Below are positions 7,695 to 15,862 of a DNA stretch of 64,000 nucleotides, in pieces. The stretch is from Arenicella xantha (GTDB lineage: Bacteria > Pseudomonadota > Gammaproteobacteria > Arenicellales > Arenicellaceae), in the NCBI RefSeq assembly GCF_003315245.1, contig NZ_QNRT01000008.1, positions 1-64,000 of the forward strand, in the 5' to 3' direction. Below the pieces are notes generated by a model. The model saw only the letters and a program-made list of their open reading frames with translations, was not told the DNA's origin and ran no database searches. The number at the start of each line of letters is the position of its first letter. Positions within the stretch are counted from its first letter, which is position 1. Position numbers and translations under genes: made by a program.

Positions 7695-8696
7695 TTAGAC
7701 GCCGCTTTCAAACGGATATTTGAGTCCAATTTGGCGTCTAACATCATCCATGATTGACATGACCGTCAAGCTTTCCTGCCACGGTAGCAGTGGGCTCTCA
7801 AGTTGGCCTGCAGCTAGGCAGCGGTGCACTTCTTCGATCTCGCCTTCATAACCGTTGATGCGGTGTGGAAATTCGTGCACCTGCGGGTTGTCAAATTCAA
7901 TGTTGCTCGGGCTGTATACGGTGGCCGACTCAGCGAACCAGAAGCGAGGGATGTGGATGCTGCCTTTGCTGCCAAAAATCCAGGCGTCATACGAGGTGTT
8001 GGCACGTACGGTGGCATTCAGAGTGGCGATGGCGCCGGATGGGTACTGCAACACCATGCCGGTTCGTTCATCCACTCCGGTCTGGCCTAACGACGCGCTA
8101 GCCTTGATGTCAATTGGTGCATCCTGCAGAGCAACTTGCGCCAATGTGATCGGGTAGATGCCTAAGTCTAGCAGCGCGCCACCAGCGAGCTCGGGGTCGT
8201 ATAGACGATGACTTGCGTCGAATTCTTTGGCAAAGCCAAAGCTGGCTTGCACGGTTTCCACTTCGCCGATTAAGCCTTGGTCAATCCAGCTACGTATCGC
8301 CTGATAGACCGGCATAAAGCGAGTCCAGACGGCCTCCATGTAAAACTGTTTATTGTCTTTGGCGGCTTGCAGTACGCGTTTTGCATCTGCCACGTTGACC
8401 GTCATTGGTTTTTCACACAAAACGGCTTTGCCAGCGTTCAGGCATTGGATAGATTGTTCGGCATGAAATCGGTGGGGGGAGGCGATGTAGATTGCATCGA
8501 CCTCTGGGTCAGCGAGTAGCGCGGTATAGTCGCTGGCAACATGTTTGAATCCGTGTGTTTTAGCAAATGCTGCGGCCCGTTCGGGGTCTCGGCTGGCCAC
8601 AGAATGCAATATTGCACCATCGGTGCCATTTAATGCTGTCGCAAATTTGTTCGCAATATTACCTGGCGCGATTATTCCCCAATTAACAGTTGTCAC
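7695..8696 (-). CDS. Gfo/Idh/MocA family oxidoreductase
   Basis: This 333-residue NAD(P)-dependent dehydrogenase has an N-terminal Rossmann fold (GIIAPGNIANKF, residues 7 to 18). The family's EKP motif follows in CEKPMTVN, whose Lys is catalytic. The C-terminal alpha/beta domain has GGALLDLGIYP, also characteristic. The family acts on sugars, inositols, dihydrodiols and biliverdin, and this one most resembles the dihydrodiol/glucose-fructose oxidoreductase-like branch, without a signal peptide. It starts at GTG with a GAGG about 11 bases upstream. It is downstream of the hotdog gene on the same strand with a 21-base gap, so the two may be cotranscribed. Confidence 0.9.
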   Translation of the reverse strand: MTTVNWGIIAPGNIANKFATALNGTDGAILHSVASRDPERAAAFAKTHGFKHVASDYTALLADPEVDAIYIASPHRFHAEQSIQCLNAGKAVLCEKPMTVNVADAKRVLQAAKDNKQFYMEAVWTRFMPVYQAIRSWIDQGLIGEVETVQASFGFAKEFDASHRLYDPELAGGALLDLGIYPITLAQVALQDAPIDIKASASLGQTGVDERTGMVLQYPSGAIATLNATVRANTSYDAWIFGSKGSIHIPRFWFAESATVYSPSNIEFDNPQVHEFPHRINGYEGEIEEVHRCLAAGQLESPLLPWQESLTVMSIMDDVRRQIGLKYPFESGV

Positions 8697-8717
8697 GGTG
8701 TTTGATTCCTCATTAAG

Positions 8718-9173
8718 TTATTTTTTCAAGCTGACATAAAATGTGATGTCAGCAGTAAAGACTGTGTCGCCGGCAGAATTGTTGACGCGAACGGGTACCA
8801 CAAAGTCACCTTCTCTAAGTTCGCTGTTCGGTAGATCAGTGACCCCAGTAATGATTCCCGTTGCTTTGGCTAGATAATTTACCGTCATGCTGCGCGGGAT
8901 CCAGCGCATGTTACTCGGCACTAGCGTGTCGAGTGCCATACCGCCGGTCATTTCGGCTAAGGAGCACAATGCGCCAGCGTTGATTGTACCGAGGTGGTTA
9001 CGAATACCCCAGCGGTCTTTAATCTGGACTTCGCAATAACCGGGGCGAAGATCAATAACGTTCGGGCGGATCTTGCCGAAAAACGGAGCGCTGAACCCCA
9101 CCACTTTGCTGAATACGAAGTTGCCGCCAGTCAGTCGTCTAAACTGTTCGTAGCGTTGTAAAATCGAGGGCAT
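8718..9173 (-). CDS. DUF4442 hotdog-fold protein, possible acyl-CoA thioesterase
   Basis: This 151-residue hotdog-fold protein of the DUF4442/PaaI-like group would hydrolyse an acyl-CoA. The central helix region (LGTINAGALCSLAEMTGG, residues about 60 to 77) has the N-x-G and Glu arrangement found in the active site of this group. WIPRSMTVNYL is the typical following strand. Substrate is unknown. It lies upstream of the Gfo/Idh/MocA gene on the minus strand, and divergent from the HPr-kinase-like gene with an 80-base spacer that must hold both promoters. Confidence 0.8.
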   Translation of the reverse strand: MPSILQRYEQFRRLTGGNFVFSKVVGFSAPFFGKIRPNVIDLRPGYCEVQIKDRWGIRNHLGTINAGALCSLAEMTGGMALDTLVPSNMRWIPRSMTVNYLAKATGIITGVTDLPNSELREGDFVVPVRVNNSAGDTVFTADITFYVSLKK

Positions 9174-9252
9174 ATTGATCTGAGGTTGGGTTTAAAAAAA
9201 TATTATTGAGTAAGATGTTCTCAAGCTCAAGTGTATTCGTTATGATCACCGC

Positions 9253-10191
9253 GTGATTAGGGTGACTTCAACTGGGTTTCATACCGCGGACTCGGCGGCG
9301 CACCACTATGTATTAGCGGGGCAGCCGGTTGTGTTCGAGTCGCAAGTGGCCGCACTGAGTGCTTTTTATATTGGCCCGGCCTCGACTCGTTTTTCCGAAC
9401 TACTATTGCATTTTCCAGAGCCAATTCGGCTAGATCAGCAGAATGCCGAACTGTGTTATCAAGGACAGACCCCGATTCATAATCGCCTGCGCGGTATTCA
9501 ATACTGGCGCAAATCGCATCGAGCTCAGATCGATGTCGATGGGCGGCCTATCTGCTTAATTGATTTCGATGAAAAGCACATCCATCTGTTGAATGAGGCG
9601 TCGTTCGACGCTCGAGTTAATTTGGAAGTTATTATTGGCCCGGCGTTGGTGTTGTTGTTAGCCGAGCTAGATACTTATTGCTTACACGCGGGCGCGGTAA
9701 CTACGCCGGTTGGAAATATCGGCATTATCGCGGAATCGGGCGCTGGGAAATCGACCTTTTCTCGGCATCGAGACACCTTATGGCAACAAATTTCGGATGA
9801 TATCTTGCCAGTGCAAGCACCGGAATTTAAAGATCAAAAACCGTTGTTACTGCCGCGCTTTCCACAACTGAAACTACCCAATGCTACGGTCGAAAAAAGC
9901 GCCAGCGGCAAACTGTCATTAGATTTTTTGGTGCGACTGCATCCGGAGCCTGCCGACACGCTCTATTTTGATCGTTTAGATCGGCGAGCGGCTATGTTGC
10001 AAATTATTCGCCACACAGTTGCCACTAAGCTGTTTGACAGAGACGCCATGCAGCGTCATGCGCGTTTTGCTAAATCGGTATGTGGCACTGTGCCGGTGTT
10101 GGAAATTCGGTTTCCACGCGACAAAAAGCAACTCGCTAGTATGCGAATGAAAACGATTGAGGCCTTGGCTAAGCTCCGCGCACTCGCTTGA
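9253..10191 (+). CDS. HPr-kinase-like protein (HprK-related kinase A type)
   Basis: This 312-residue protein resembles the C-terminal P-loop domain of HPr kinase. A Walker A (ESGAGKST, about residues 161 to 168) is followed by a DDILP segment that matches the HprK catalytic/metal Asp region. The first 150 residues form a mixed strand-rich domain without the HprK N-terminal signature. Such stand-alone HprK relatives occur with PqqD-like and NTP_transf_5 proteins, in so-called HPr-rel-A clusters and in some lasso-peptide clusters, where they phosphorylate a peptide. Both partners are present next door, on the opposite strand, and the 3' ends of this gene and the nucleotidyltransferase overlap by 23 bases. 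It starts at GTG. No HPr or precursor peptide is visible nearby. Confidence 0.75.
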   Translation: MIRVTSTGFHTADSAAHHYVLAGQPVVFESQVAALSAFYIGPASTRFSELLLHFPEPIRLDQQNAELCYQGQTPIHNRLRGIQYWRKSHRAQIDVDGRPICLIDFDEKHIHLLNEASFDARVNLEVIIGPALVLLLAELDTYCLHAGAVTTPVGNIGIIAESGAGKSTFSRHRDTLWQQISDDILPVQAPEFKDQKPLLLPRFPQLKLPNATVEKSASGKLSLDFLVRLHPEPADTLYFDRLDRRAAMLQIIRHTVATKLFDRDAMQRHARFAKSVCGTVPVLEIRFPRDKKQLASMRMKTIEALAKLRALA

Positions 10192-11311
10192 TGCCGCGAA
10201 TCAAACGCTTCATATAGGCTAAGCTGGTCGAGTTAGTGCCCATTTGTTGGCGCACATAAGCGGCTGGTGGTAGCACGGTCTCGCGAATCAAGCCTGCGCG
10301 CGCACTAAGACTAGGCATGCTTTTCAGGTCGCGCATAAAGTAGCGCCATTCTGGTAGGTCTCGGTTAACAAATAACGCGCTAGGCTCCAGTTTGCTATCA
10401 CTTAAGCTAGTCATGATCGTGTCTGGAACTATTGTGCCGAGACGTGTTTGGCAAGTCGCTAGCCCATCAGCCACGATGGCGCACAATTGCTTGTGCCGAC
10501 TTTTGCTAAGCAAAACTTGCCAATCGCTGGATTGCAGTTTACTCGCAAGTAGGTGGATATCGTAAAGCCAGATCAATCGTTCTTCGGTTGCGTGGTGCCC
10601 TAAGCGATGCAGGCAAGCGATTAGTAGATTGTCGACTGTGCTGGGGACTACCACAGTATCGTGCAGAGCATTCAGTGATTGGCCATCGGCATGTAATTGT
10701 TCGACGCTGTAAGCTTGGGCGAGCGCTTGCCGGTTATTGATTCGCCAATGCAGATCGATATGCTGCTTGCTGCCGCCCGGTAGTGTGAGTGAGTAGCTGC
10801 TTTGATATGAGACGTATTTGCCTTCAATCGCAAACTCTTTTTGGTATCCAAGGTTGGCTAAAACTGAATTAGCCAAGGGGCGGTAAATTTCGTCGATTAA
10901 TATGTCAGCGTCCGAGCGAGGTCGGTGCCAAGGTTGCTGATAGATCGTGTGGGCGACGGCCCCTCCTTTAAACAGAATGAAGTGCGCGAGGCCGGCGGCG
11001 GAGAACTGGCTAAATAGCGTTAGCAGAGCCTGTGATCTCAGTCCCTCGCTGGCCACTACCATTGCTTTGCGCTCCAGCAAGGCTGGTTGTAATTTGGTTG
11101 GCAGGGAGTGTTTGCTTGCGAGCAACAGAGTAACGCCGTGGTAGTCAAGTATGCTTAGCAAAGTGTCGACAGATGGCGCAATGTGATCGAATATTGCCTT
11201 TAGCGCGGTACTCGACTCGGCACGGTACGGTTCAGCTAGAAGTGGCGCGAGCAACGCGAGGCTGTTCGAGCGACTAAGCAATTTAGATTGGCTTAGTGGG
11301 GCGGTGGCCAT
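10169..11311 (-). CDS. Nucleotidyltransferase family protein (NTP_transf_5)
   Basis: About 380 residues, belonging to the uncharacterised NTP_transf_5 group of minimal nucleotidyltransferases. The active-site region reads LFKGGAVAH, then RPRSDADILID, i.e. GG followed by R-x3-D-x-D, the metal-binding pair. A second Asp-containing strand is IDLHWR, and a helical half follows. Members recur with HprK-like kinases and PqqD-like proteins, and in lasso-peptide clusters, suggesting nucleotide transfer to a peptide or small molecule. I prefer the ATG at 11311, 4 bases after the PqqD gene ends. A TTG at 11356 would give 15 more residues and overlap it. Its target is unknown. Confidence 0.75.
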   Translation of the reverse strand: MATAPLSQSKLLSRSNSLALLAPLLAEPYRAESSTALKAIFDHIAPSVDTLLSILDYHGVTLLLASKHSLPTKLQPALLERKAMVVASEGLRSQALLTLFSQFSAAGLAHFILFKGGAVAHTIYQQPWHRPRSDADILIDEIYRPLANSVLANLGYQKEFAIEGKYVSYQSSYSLTLPGGSKQHIDLHWRINNRQALAQAYSVEQLHADGQSLNALHDTVVVPSTVDNLLIACLHRLGHHATEERLIWLYDIHLLASKLQSSDWQVLLSKSRHKQLCAIVADGLATCQTRLGTIVPDTIMTSLSDSKLEPSALFVNRDLPEWRYFMRDLKSMPSLSARAGLIRETVLPPAAYVRQQMGTNSTSLAYMKRLIRGIKRVRGA

Positions 11312-11315
11312 TGGC

Positions 11316-11588
11316 TTAGGGAGCTTCGCCGCGACGAGTGATAAGCCCTTGATCAACCAATGTTGTTAGTAACTCAGTGAGGTCATGCTGGACTTGTTCG
11401 GCAGGTGCGTCGTATTGTGATTGAACTGTAGAGACTGCTTCAGGAAAGCTGGATTTCGCTTCAAGTAACTGGAGAAAACTGGTTCCGACCGCATTTAGCC
11501 CAAAATAGGTGCCGGCGTCTAAGTCTAGTAAAACAGATTCATCGTCGACTTGGGTTAGGGATATGTTTGCGGCTAATTGGTACTTCAC
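11316..11588 (-). CDS. PqqD-like peptide chaperone
   Basis: This 90-residue PqqD-fold protein (a RiPP recognition element type) carries the family's hallmark sequence: LLDLDAGTYFGLNAVGTSF at about residues 20 to 38, followed by helices. In PQQ and many peptide-natural-product pathways this fold binds the leader of a precursor peptide and presents it to enzymes. No pqqA, C, E or radical SAM maturase is nearby, so a PQQ role is unlikely. It leads a two-gene minus-strand unit with the nucleotidyltransferase, facing the HprK-like kinase. It starts at GTG. The promoter must lie in the roughly 250-base gap shared with rpsF. Confidence 0.8.
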   Translation of the reverse strand: MKYQLAANISLTQVDDESVLLDLDAGTYFGLNAVGTSFLQLLEAKSSFPEAVSTVQSQYDAPAEQVQHDLTELLTTLVDQGLITRRGEAP

Positions 11589-11811
11589 AATGTCAACCTG
11601 CTTGGTATTGATTCAACGTTGCCTTATTTTACGAGCTTTTCGCGTCGCTTGCTTTGCAGTTTAGCCGCCTTTCGGCTAGAATCGCGCTTCGCTGAGGGTT
11701 GGTCATTCAGAATCCTTGCGAAAATCGAGGTTATCTAGTGTGTTTTCCAAGCTTTGGGAGCCATTTTTAACCACTCTCCTTGTTTCACTGTAAGTATTCG
11801 AATTTTGCGTA

Positions 11812-11846
11812 CTTCACAGGAGACTTTGTAACCGTGAGGAGCTCTA
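11812..11846 (+). promoter_or_regulatory. Candidate S6:S18 autoregulatory mRNA leader
   Basis: Directly before rpsF, CTTCAC (11812-11817) can pair with GTGAGG (11834-11839), closing a loop that ends in an unpaired CCG (11832-11834, its G at the stem edge). This small hairpin with CCG next to the stem, overlapping the Shine-Dalgarno GAGGAG, is the layout described for the S6:S18-binding motif in rpsF mRNAs. Binding of the S6:S18 complex would block translation of the operon. Base pairing was checked by eye only. Confidence 0.5.
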
Positions 11847-12371
11847 ATGAGACATTACGAAATTGTGTATCTGGTACATCCAGATCAAAGCGAGCAGGTC
11901 ACCGCAATGGCTGATCGCTATAAAGGCGTTATCGAGCAGGGCGGTGGAACCGTTCATCGCTACGAAGACTGGGGTCGCCGCCAGTTAGCATTCCCAATCA
12001 ATAAAATCCACAAGGCTCACTACATTTTGATGAATGTAGAAGTTTCACAAGAGACTTTGGCTGAAATTGAGAACCTTTTCCGCTTTAACGATGCCATCAT
12101 TCGCAACCTCGTGTTGAAAATGAAGAAAGCTGAGACTGAGCCATCAATGATGATGAAAGAAGTTGAAGCTGAGCGTCAGCGTGATGAAGAGCGTGACGCA
12201 GCACGTGCTGCTTCTGCTGAAGCTGATGCCGCCGCTGCTGAAGAGGCTGCTAAAGTAGCAGCAGCTAAAGCCGCTGAGGAAGCGAAAGCTGCCGAAGCTG
12301 AAGAAACCGTTGAAGCCGACAGCGCTGATGAGTCAGCTGCTGAAGAAAAAACTGAAACTGAGGAGGCATAA
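11847..12371 (+). CDS. rpsF: 30S ribosomal protein S6 with long acidic tail
   Basis: S6 binds the central domain of 16S rRNA together with S18. Residues 1 to about 95 are the complete S6 fold ([12 protein letters not shown] at the start, [12 protein letters not shown] in the middle, HYILMNVE). The family is usually 95 to 135 residues long; this one has 174. The extra C-terminal 65 or so residues are a low-complexity Ala/Glu stretch with scattered Asp and Lys, probably a helix or disordered. In E. coli, RimK adds glutamates to the S6 C-terminus; here a Glu-rich tail is encoded in the gene. It heads the rpsF-rpsR-rplI operon behind a GAGGAG site. Confidence 0.97.
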   Translation: MRHYEIVYLVHPDQSEQVTAMADRYKGVIEQGGGTVHRYEDWGRRQLAFPINKIHKAHYILMNVEVSQETLAEIENLFRFNDAIIRNLVLKMKKAETEPSMMMKEVEAERQRDEERDAARAASAEADAAAAEEAAKVAAAKAAEEAKAAEAEETVEADSADESAAEEKTETEEA

Positions 12372-12373
12372 AG

Positions 12374-12631
12374 ATGAAACGTAATGCACCTAAGAAAAGA
12401 CGTCCAGGTTTTCGCCAGATGCGTCGTCGCTTTTGCCGTTTTACGGCTGAAGGCGCAACGCATATCGATTACAAAGATTTAGCTACGCTAAAATCATTTG
12501 TTTCGGAATCAGGCAAAATCATTCCGAGTCGTAACACTGGCACTGCAGCGCGTTTTCAACGTCAGCTTGCAAGCGCCATCAAAAACGCTCGTTATTTAGC
12601 GTTGTTGCCATACACTGACGGACACCGATAG
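12374..12631 (+). CDS. rpsR: 30S ribosomal protein S18
   Basis: This 85-residue S18 forms a heterodimer with S6 on the 30S platform. The conserved core [19 protein letters not shown] (about residues 35 to 53), the [11 protein letters not shown] segment and the [13 protein letters not shown] end are all present. It is a little longer than the E. coli protein (75), due to a basic N-terminal extension rich in Lys and Arg. It follows rpsF after 2 bases, and priB, which lies between the two in enterics, is absent. rplI follows after 9 bases behind a good AGGAGG. Confidence 0.97.
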   Translation: MKRNAPKKRRPGFRQMRRRFCRFTAEGATHIDYKDLATLKSFVSESGKIIPSRNTGTAARFQRQLASAIKNARYLALLPYTDGHR

Positions 12632-12640
12632 GAGGTCATC

Positions 12641-13087
12641 ATGCAAGTTATCCTATTGGAAAGAATCGTAAACCTAGGCAACCTAGGCGATATGGTCACT
12701 GTGAAGCCGGGCTATGCTCGTAACTACTTGGTGCCACAAGGTCTAGCAACTGTTGCGACTGAAACCAACATCCAAGCATTTGAAGGCCGACGTTTGGAGC
12801 TTGAAAAAGCTTCTGCGGATAAACTTCAAGCCGCACAAGCGCGTGCTACTGAGCTCGAAGGTAAGTCCGTCGAAATCGCTAGTCGTGCGAGTGATGAAGG
12901 CAAGTTGTTTGGTTCGGTTGGTGTAATTGAAATTGCTGATGCTTTCACGGCCAAAGGTTATGAAATCACCAAATCAGAAATTCAACTGCCAGAAGGTCCT
13001 ATTAAAGCGATTGGTGACTATGAAGTCGCCGCCTCGGTTCATTCCGAAGTTAATTTCACTATTAACGTGAAAGTCGTTGCAGAATAA
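12641..13087 (+). CDS. rplI: 50S ribosomal protein L9
   Basis: This 148-residue L9 binds 23S rRNA near the base of the L1 stalk and bridges neighbouring ribosomes. The N-terminal domain has the diagnostic signature around residues 13 to 41 (LGDMVTVKPGYARNYLVPQG). A central connecting helix comes next and then the C-terminal domain (GKLFGSVG onwards). Length matches E. coli (149). It is the last gene of the operon and is followed by a strong terminator. Confidence 0.97.
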   Translation: MQVILLERIVNLGNLGDMVTVKPGYARNYLVPQGLATVATETNIQAFEGRRLELEKASADKLQAAQARATELEGKSVEIASRASDEGKLFGSVGVIEIADAFTAKGYEITKSEIQLPEGPIKAIGDYEVAASVHSEVNFTINVKVVAE

Positions 13088-13111
13088 AGTCACTGATTTT
13101 AATTCTGTAAG

Positions 13112-13140
13112 AAAATCCCCGCTCTGCGGGGATTTTTTTT
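13112..13140 (+). terminator. Terminator of the rpsF-rpsR-rplI operon
   Basis: AAATCCCCGC and GCGGGGATTT form a 10-bp stem with a TCT loop, followed by a run of T. It lies 25 bases after the rplI stop. Confidence 0.9.
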
Positions 13141-13337
13141 GGCCGAACGCGGCATCTTAAGGTCTTTTTCTGTGACTCTCTTGGTGTGTTCTAGGCGCTT
13201 TTAATATGCTTGAATATTTCGTGAGGATTCGATGAAATCCTGCGCTGGAGGAAGCAAAAAAAGTAGCGGTTGTGTTACAGTATTCGGCCGTCGATCGGGA
13301 GTCTATCCCGACATATTAACCGAACAATCGTAGCAAG

Positions 13338-14723
13338 ATGGCCAAAACAACGTTAGAAGAAGATGTCCTGCGCTTACCGCCGCAAGCCATAGAGGCTGAG
13401 CAGTCTATTCTCGGTTCTATGATGCTGGATAACCGAGTTATTGATGAGATCAGCTCAGAAATAGAAGTTCGCGATTTTTATCGCAGTGATCACCAGCTAA
13501 TTTTTAATGAAATAGTTCGCTTGGATGAGCGTGGCGAAGCCGCTGACGTAGTAACCGTATCGGAGGCACTCACGCATCTTGGCGAAATCGATAAAATTGG
13601 CGGTTTGGCTTATTTGGGGGCGCTGGCGAAGAACACACCGAACACCGGAAACGTTAAGTCTTACGCTAAAATTGTTCGTGATCGTGCCATTCTTCGACGC
13701 CTGATCGAAAGTGCCAACGACATTATTCAGCGCGCGTATCAACCGGATGGTAGTTCGCCTGAAGATATCTTAGATTTCGCCGAGTCGATTATTTTTGAAA
13801 TCGCTAAAAATAATCATGAAGCTAAGGCTGGGTTCCGTCGTATTGATAGCTTGTTGGCGGAAGCGGTCGACAAAATCGAGGAGCTATTTAACACCAAGCA
13901 AACAGTCACGGGTGTTCCAACTGGGTTTGTGGATTTGGATAAAAAGACCAGTGGTCTGCAGGGCGGGGACTTGGTGATTGTGGCGGGGCGTCCATCAATG
14001 GGTAAAACCTCTTTTTCGATGAACTTAGTTGAATATGCTGCGATTAATCAAAATTTGCCGGTAGCCGTATTCAGTATGGAGATGCCTGGCACGCAGTTAG
14101 CTACTCGTTTGTTAGCGTCGTTAAGTCATGTAAATTCCGGTAAGTTGCGTACTGGTCAGCTGGATACCGAGGATTGGCCGAAACTCACTTCTGCGGTTGG
14201 AATACTGCAAGATAAGTACATTTATATCGATGATACGCCAGCCTTGTCGCCACTCGAGGTGCGCACGCGAGCGCGACGTTTAGCGCAAGAGCATGAGCAC
14301 GGTTTAGGCATGATCATGATCGATTACCTGCAACTTATGCGTGGTAATGACACCGGCGGTGGTGAAAACCGAACCCTAGAGATATCGAACATTACACGAT
14401 CTCTAAAGGGTTTAGCTAAAGAGCTTGATTGTCCAATCATCGTGCTATCTCAGCTGAATCGAAGCTTGGAACAACGACCCAATAAACGGCCTGTGATGTC
14501 AGATTTGCGGGAATCGGGCGCGATCGAGCAAGATGCTGACGTTATTATGTTTATTTACCGTCATGAAGTGTATGAGCCTGAGACCGACCAAAAAGGTCTT
14601 GCTGAAATTATTATTGGTAAACAGCGTAATGGACCGATTGGTACTGTTCGTTTAGCTTGGTTAGGCGAATTTACCCGTTTCGAGAACTATGCTAATCCGA
14701 ACTTTTCGGAAGAGATGCATTAG
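13338..14723 (+). CDS. dnaB: Replicative DNA helicase DnaB
   Basis: This 461-residue hexameric helicase unwinds DNA at the replication fork. The N-terminal primase-interacting domain opens with PPQAIEAEQSILG (residues 14 to 26). The RecA-like ATPase has Walker A GRPSMGKTS (about 217 to 225), Walker B MIMIDYLQLM and the arginine-finger region near the C-terminus (IIGKQRNGPIGT). Length is normal and there is no intein. It follows the L9 terminator with a 250-base gap and is followed after 34 bases by alr, the common gammaproteobacterial order. Confidence 0.97.
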   Translation: MAKTTLEEDVLRLPPQAIEAEQSILGSMMLDNRVIDEISSEIEVRDFYRSDHQLIFNEIVRLDERGEAADVVTVSEALTHLGEIDKIGGLAYLGALAKNTPNTGNVKSYAKIVRDRAILRRLIESANDIIQRAYQPDGSSPEDILDFAESIIFEIAKNNHEAKAGFRRIDSLLAEAVDKIEELFNTKQTVTGVPTGFVDLDKKTSGLQGGDLVIVAGRPSMGKTSFSMNLVEYAAINQNLPVAVFSMEMPGTQLATRLLASLSHVNSGKLRTGQLDTEDWPKLTSAVGILQDKYIYIDDTPALSPLEVRTRARRLAQEHEHGLGMIMIDYLQLMRGNDTGGGENRTLEISNITRSLKGLAKELDCPIIVLSQLNRSLEQRPNKRPVMSDLRESGAIEQDADVIMFIYRHEVYEPETDQKGLAEIIIGKQRNGPIGTVRLAWLGEFTRFENYANPNFSEEMH

Positions 14724-14757
14724 TGCGTTGGCATTAATTGTTGCGAATATCTGATCC

Positions 14758-15849
14758 GTGTCCATAGTTAAAACTCAACATAGGGCGACTCATGTCGTCA
14801 TTGATACGGCGGCGTATCAACATAATCTTCGCGTCGTTAAGGATTTGCTTCCAGGCGCCAGAATAATGGCGATTATCAAGGCCGATGGTTATGGGCATGG
14901 TATGGAGCTGGCGGCTGATGCTTTGCAACAAGCTGATGAGTTTGGCGTAACATGCCAAGATGATGCTGAACGTTTACGCGCACACGGCATAAATAAGCCG
15001 CTAACCCTGTTATCCAGCCGTTTTACACATGATGAACTATCTAGCTTCGGTGCTAAACGATGGCGCCCCGTAGTCTACGATTTGGCGCAGCTTGATGCCT
15101 TCGAGCAGTTGCCAGTTTCTGCGGCGCTCGACATATGGTTAAAGATTGATACTGGAATGGGGCGCTTGGGGTTTTCCTTGGCGGAAGCTCCCGAGGTGCT
15201 GGATCGTTTACGTGTTAATCCCGGTGTCCAGTCGATCAGTTTAATGACACATTTAGCGAATGCTGATTGTGTTGATCATCCTGGCAATCATTATCAATTT
15301 GACCGATTTGATCGATTTCGTGCCAAGCATACATTTGCGCAGCACAGTATTTTGAACTCGGCTGGTTGCGTAGGTTTTCCAGGTCAGGCGCTCGATATAG
15401 TGAGGCCGGGGCTTATTTTGTACGGTGTCTCGCCACAGAGTGGTGAATACGCGTCGGCGTTACCATTGAAACCGGTTATGACGTTCAAATCAGCGTTACT
15501 GTCGGTGCGTCAGGTATCAGCAGGAACACCGATCGGGTATGGCTCTACGTATGCCGTTGAGCAGGATACGCGCATCGGCATCGTTGCGGCTGGTTACGGA
15601 GATGGTTATCCACGGCATGCGCCATCTGGTACACCAGTGTTTGTGAATGGTACGCTAGTACCGCTGATCGGGCGTGTGTCGATGGATCTAATTACCATTG
15701 ATCTTGGTCAGGTCGAGGCCAGTGTAGGCGATGAGGTTGTGTTGTGGGGCGCAGAGAATCCGGTGGAGATCGTGGCGCAGAATGCCGAGACTATCGCCTA
15801 TGAGTTGACCTGTGGTATTACGCCGCGCGTTGAGCGAATTATCATCTAG
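14758..15849 (+). CDS. alr: Alanine racemase
   Basis: This 363-residue PLP enzyme makes D-alanine for peptidoglycan. The PLP lysine is Lys41 in the AIIKADGYGHG signature. The second catalytic residue, the Tyr in the GYGSTYA segment, and the C-terminal barrel (IGRVSMDLITIDL) are present. The start is a GTG at 14758, the only one giving a normal N-terminus, with a poor ribosome binding site. It lies between dnaB and radA on the same strand and probably shares their transcript. Confidence 0.95.
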   Translation: MSIVKTQHRATHVVIDTAAYQHNLRVVKDLLPGARIMAIIKADGYGHGMELAADALQQADEFGVTCQDDAERLRAHGINKPLTLLSSRFTHDELSSFGAKRWRPVVYDLAQLDAFEQLPVSAALDIWLKIDTGMGRLGFSLAEAPEVLDRLRVNPGVQSISLMTHLANADCVDHPGNHYQFDRFDRFRAKHTFAQHSILNSAGCVGFPGQALDIVRPGLILYGVSPQSGEYASALPLKPVMTFKSALLSVRQVSAGTPIGYGSTYAVEQDTRIGIVAAGYGDGYPRHAPSGTPVFVNGTLVPLIGRVSMDLITIDLGQVEASVGDEVVLWGAENPVEIVAQNAETIAYELTCGITPRVERIII

Positions 15850-15862
15850 AGGGAGTTGGTTA

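Noticed and set aside
7824-8739. Several plus-strand frames opposite the Gfo/Idh/MocA gene
   Set aside because: All lie antisense to a clear, conserved gene, and their translations resemble no family.
9174-9252. Precursor peptide gene for the HprK/PqqD trio
   Set aside because: Neither this 79-base gap nor 11589-11846 has a small frame with ribosome site and a leader-core layout.
12176-12463. Minus-strand Ser/Ala-rich frame opposite the S6 tail
   Set aside because: It is the mirror of the Ala/Glu codon repeat of rpsF and has no independent support.
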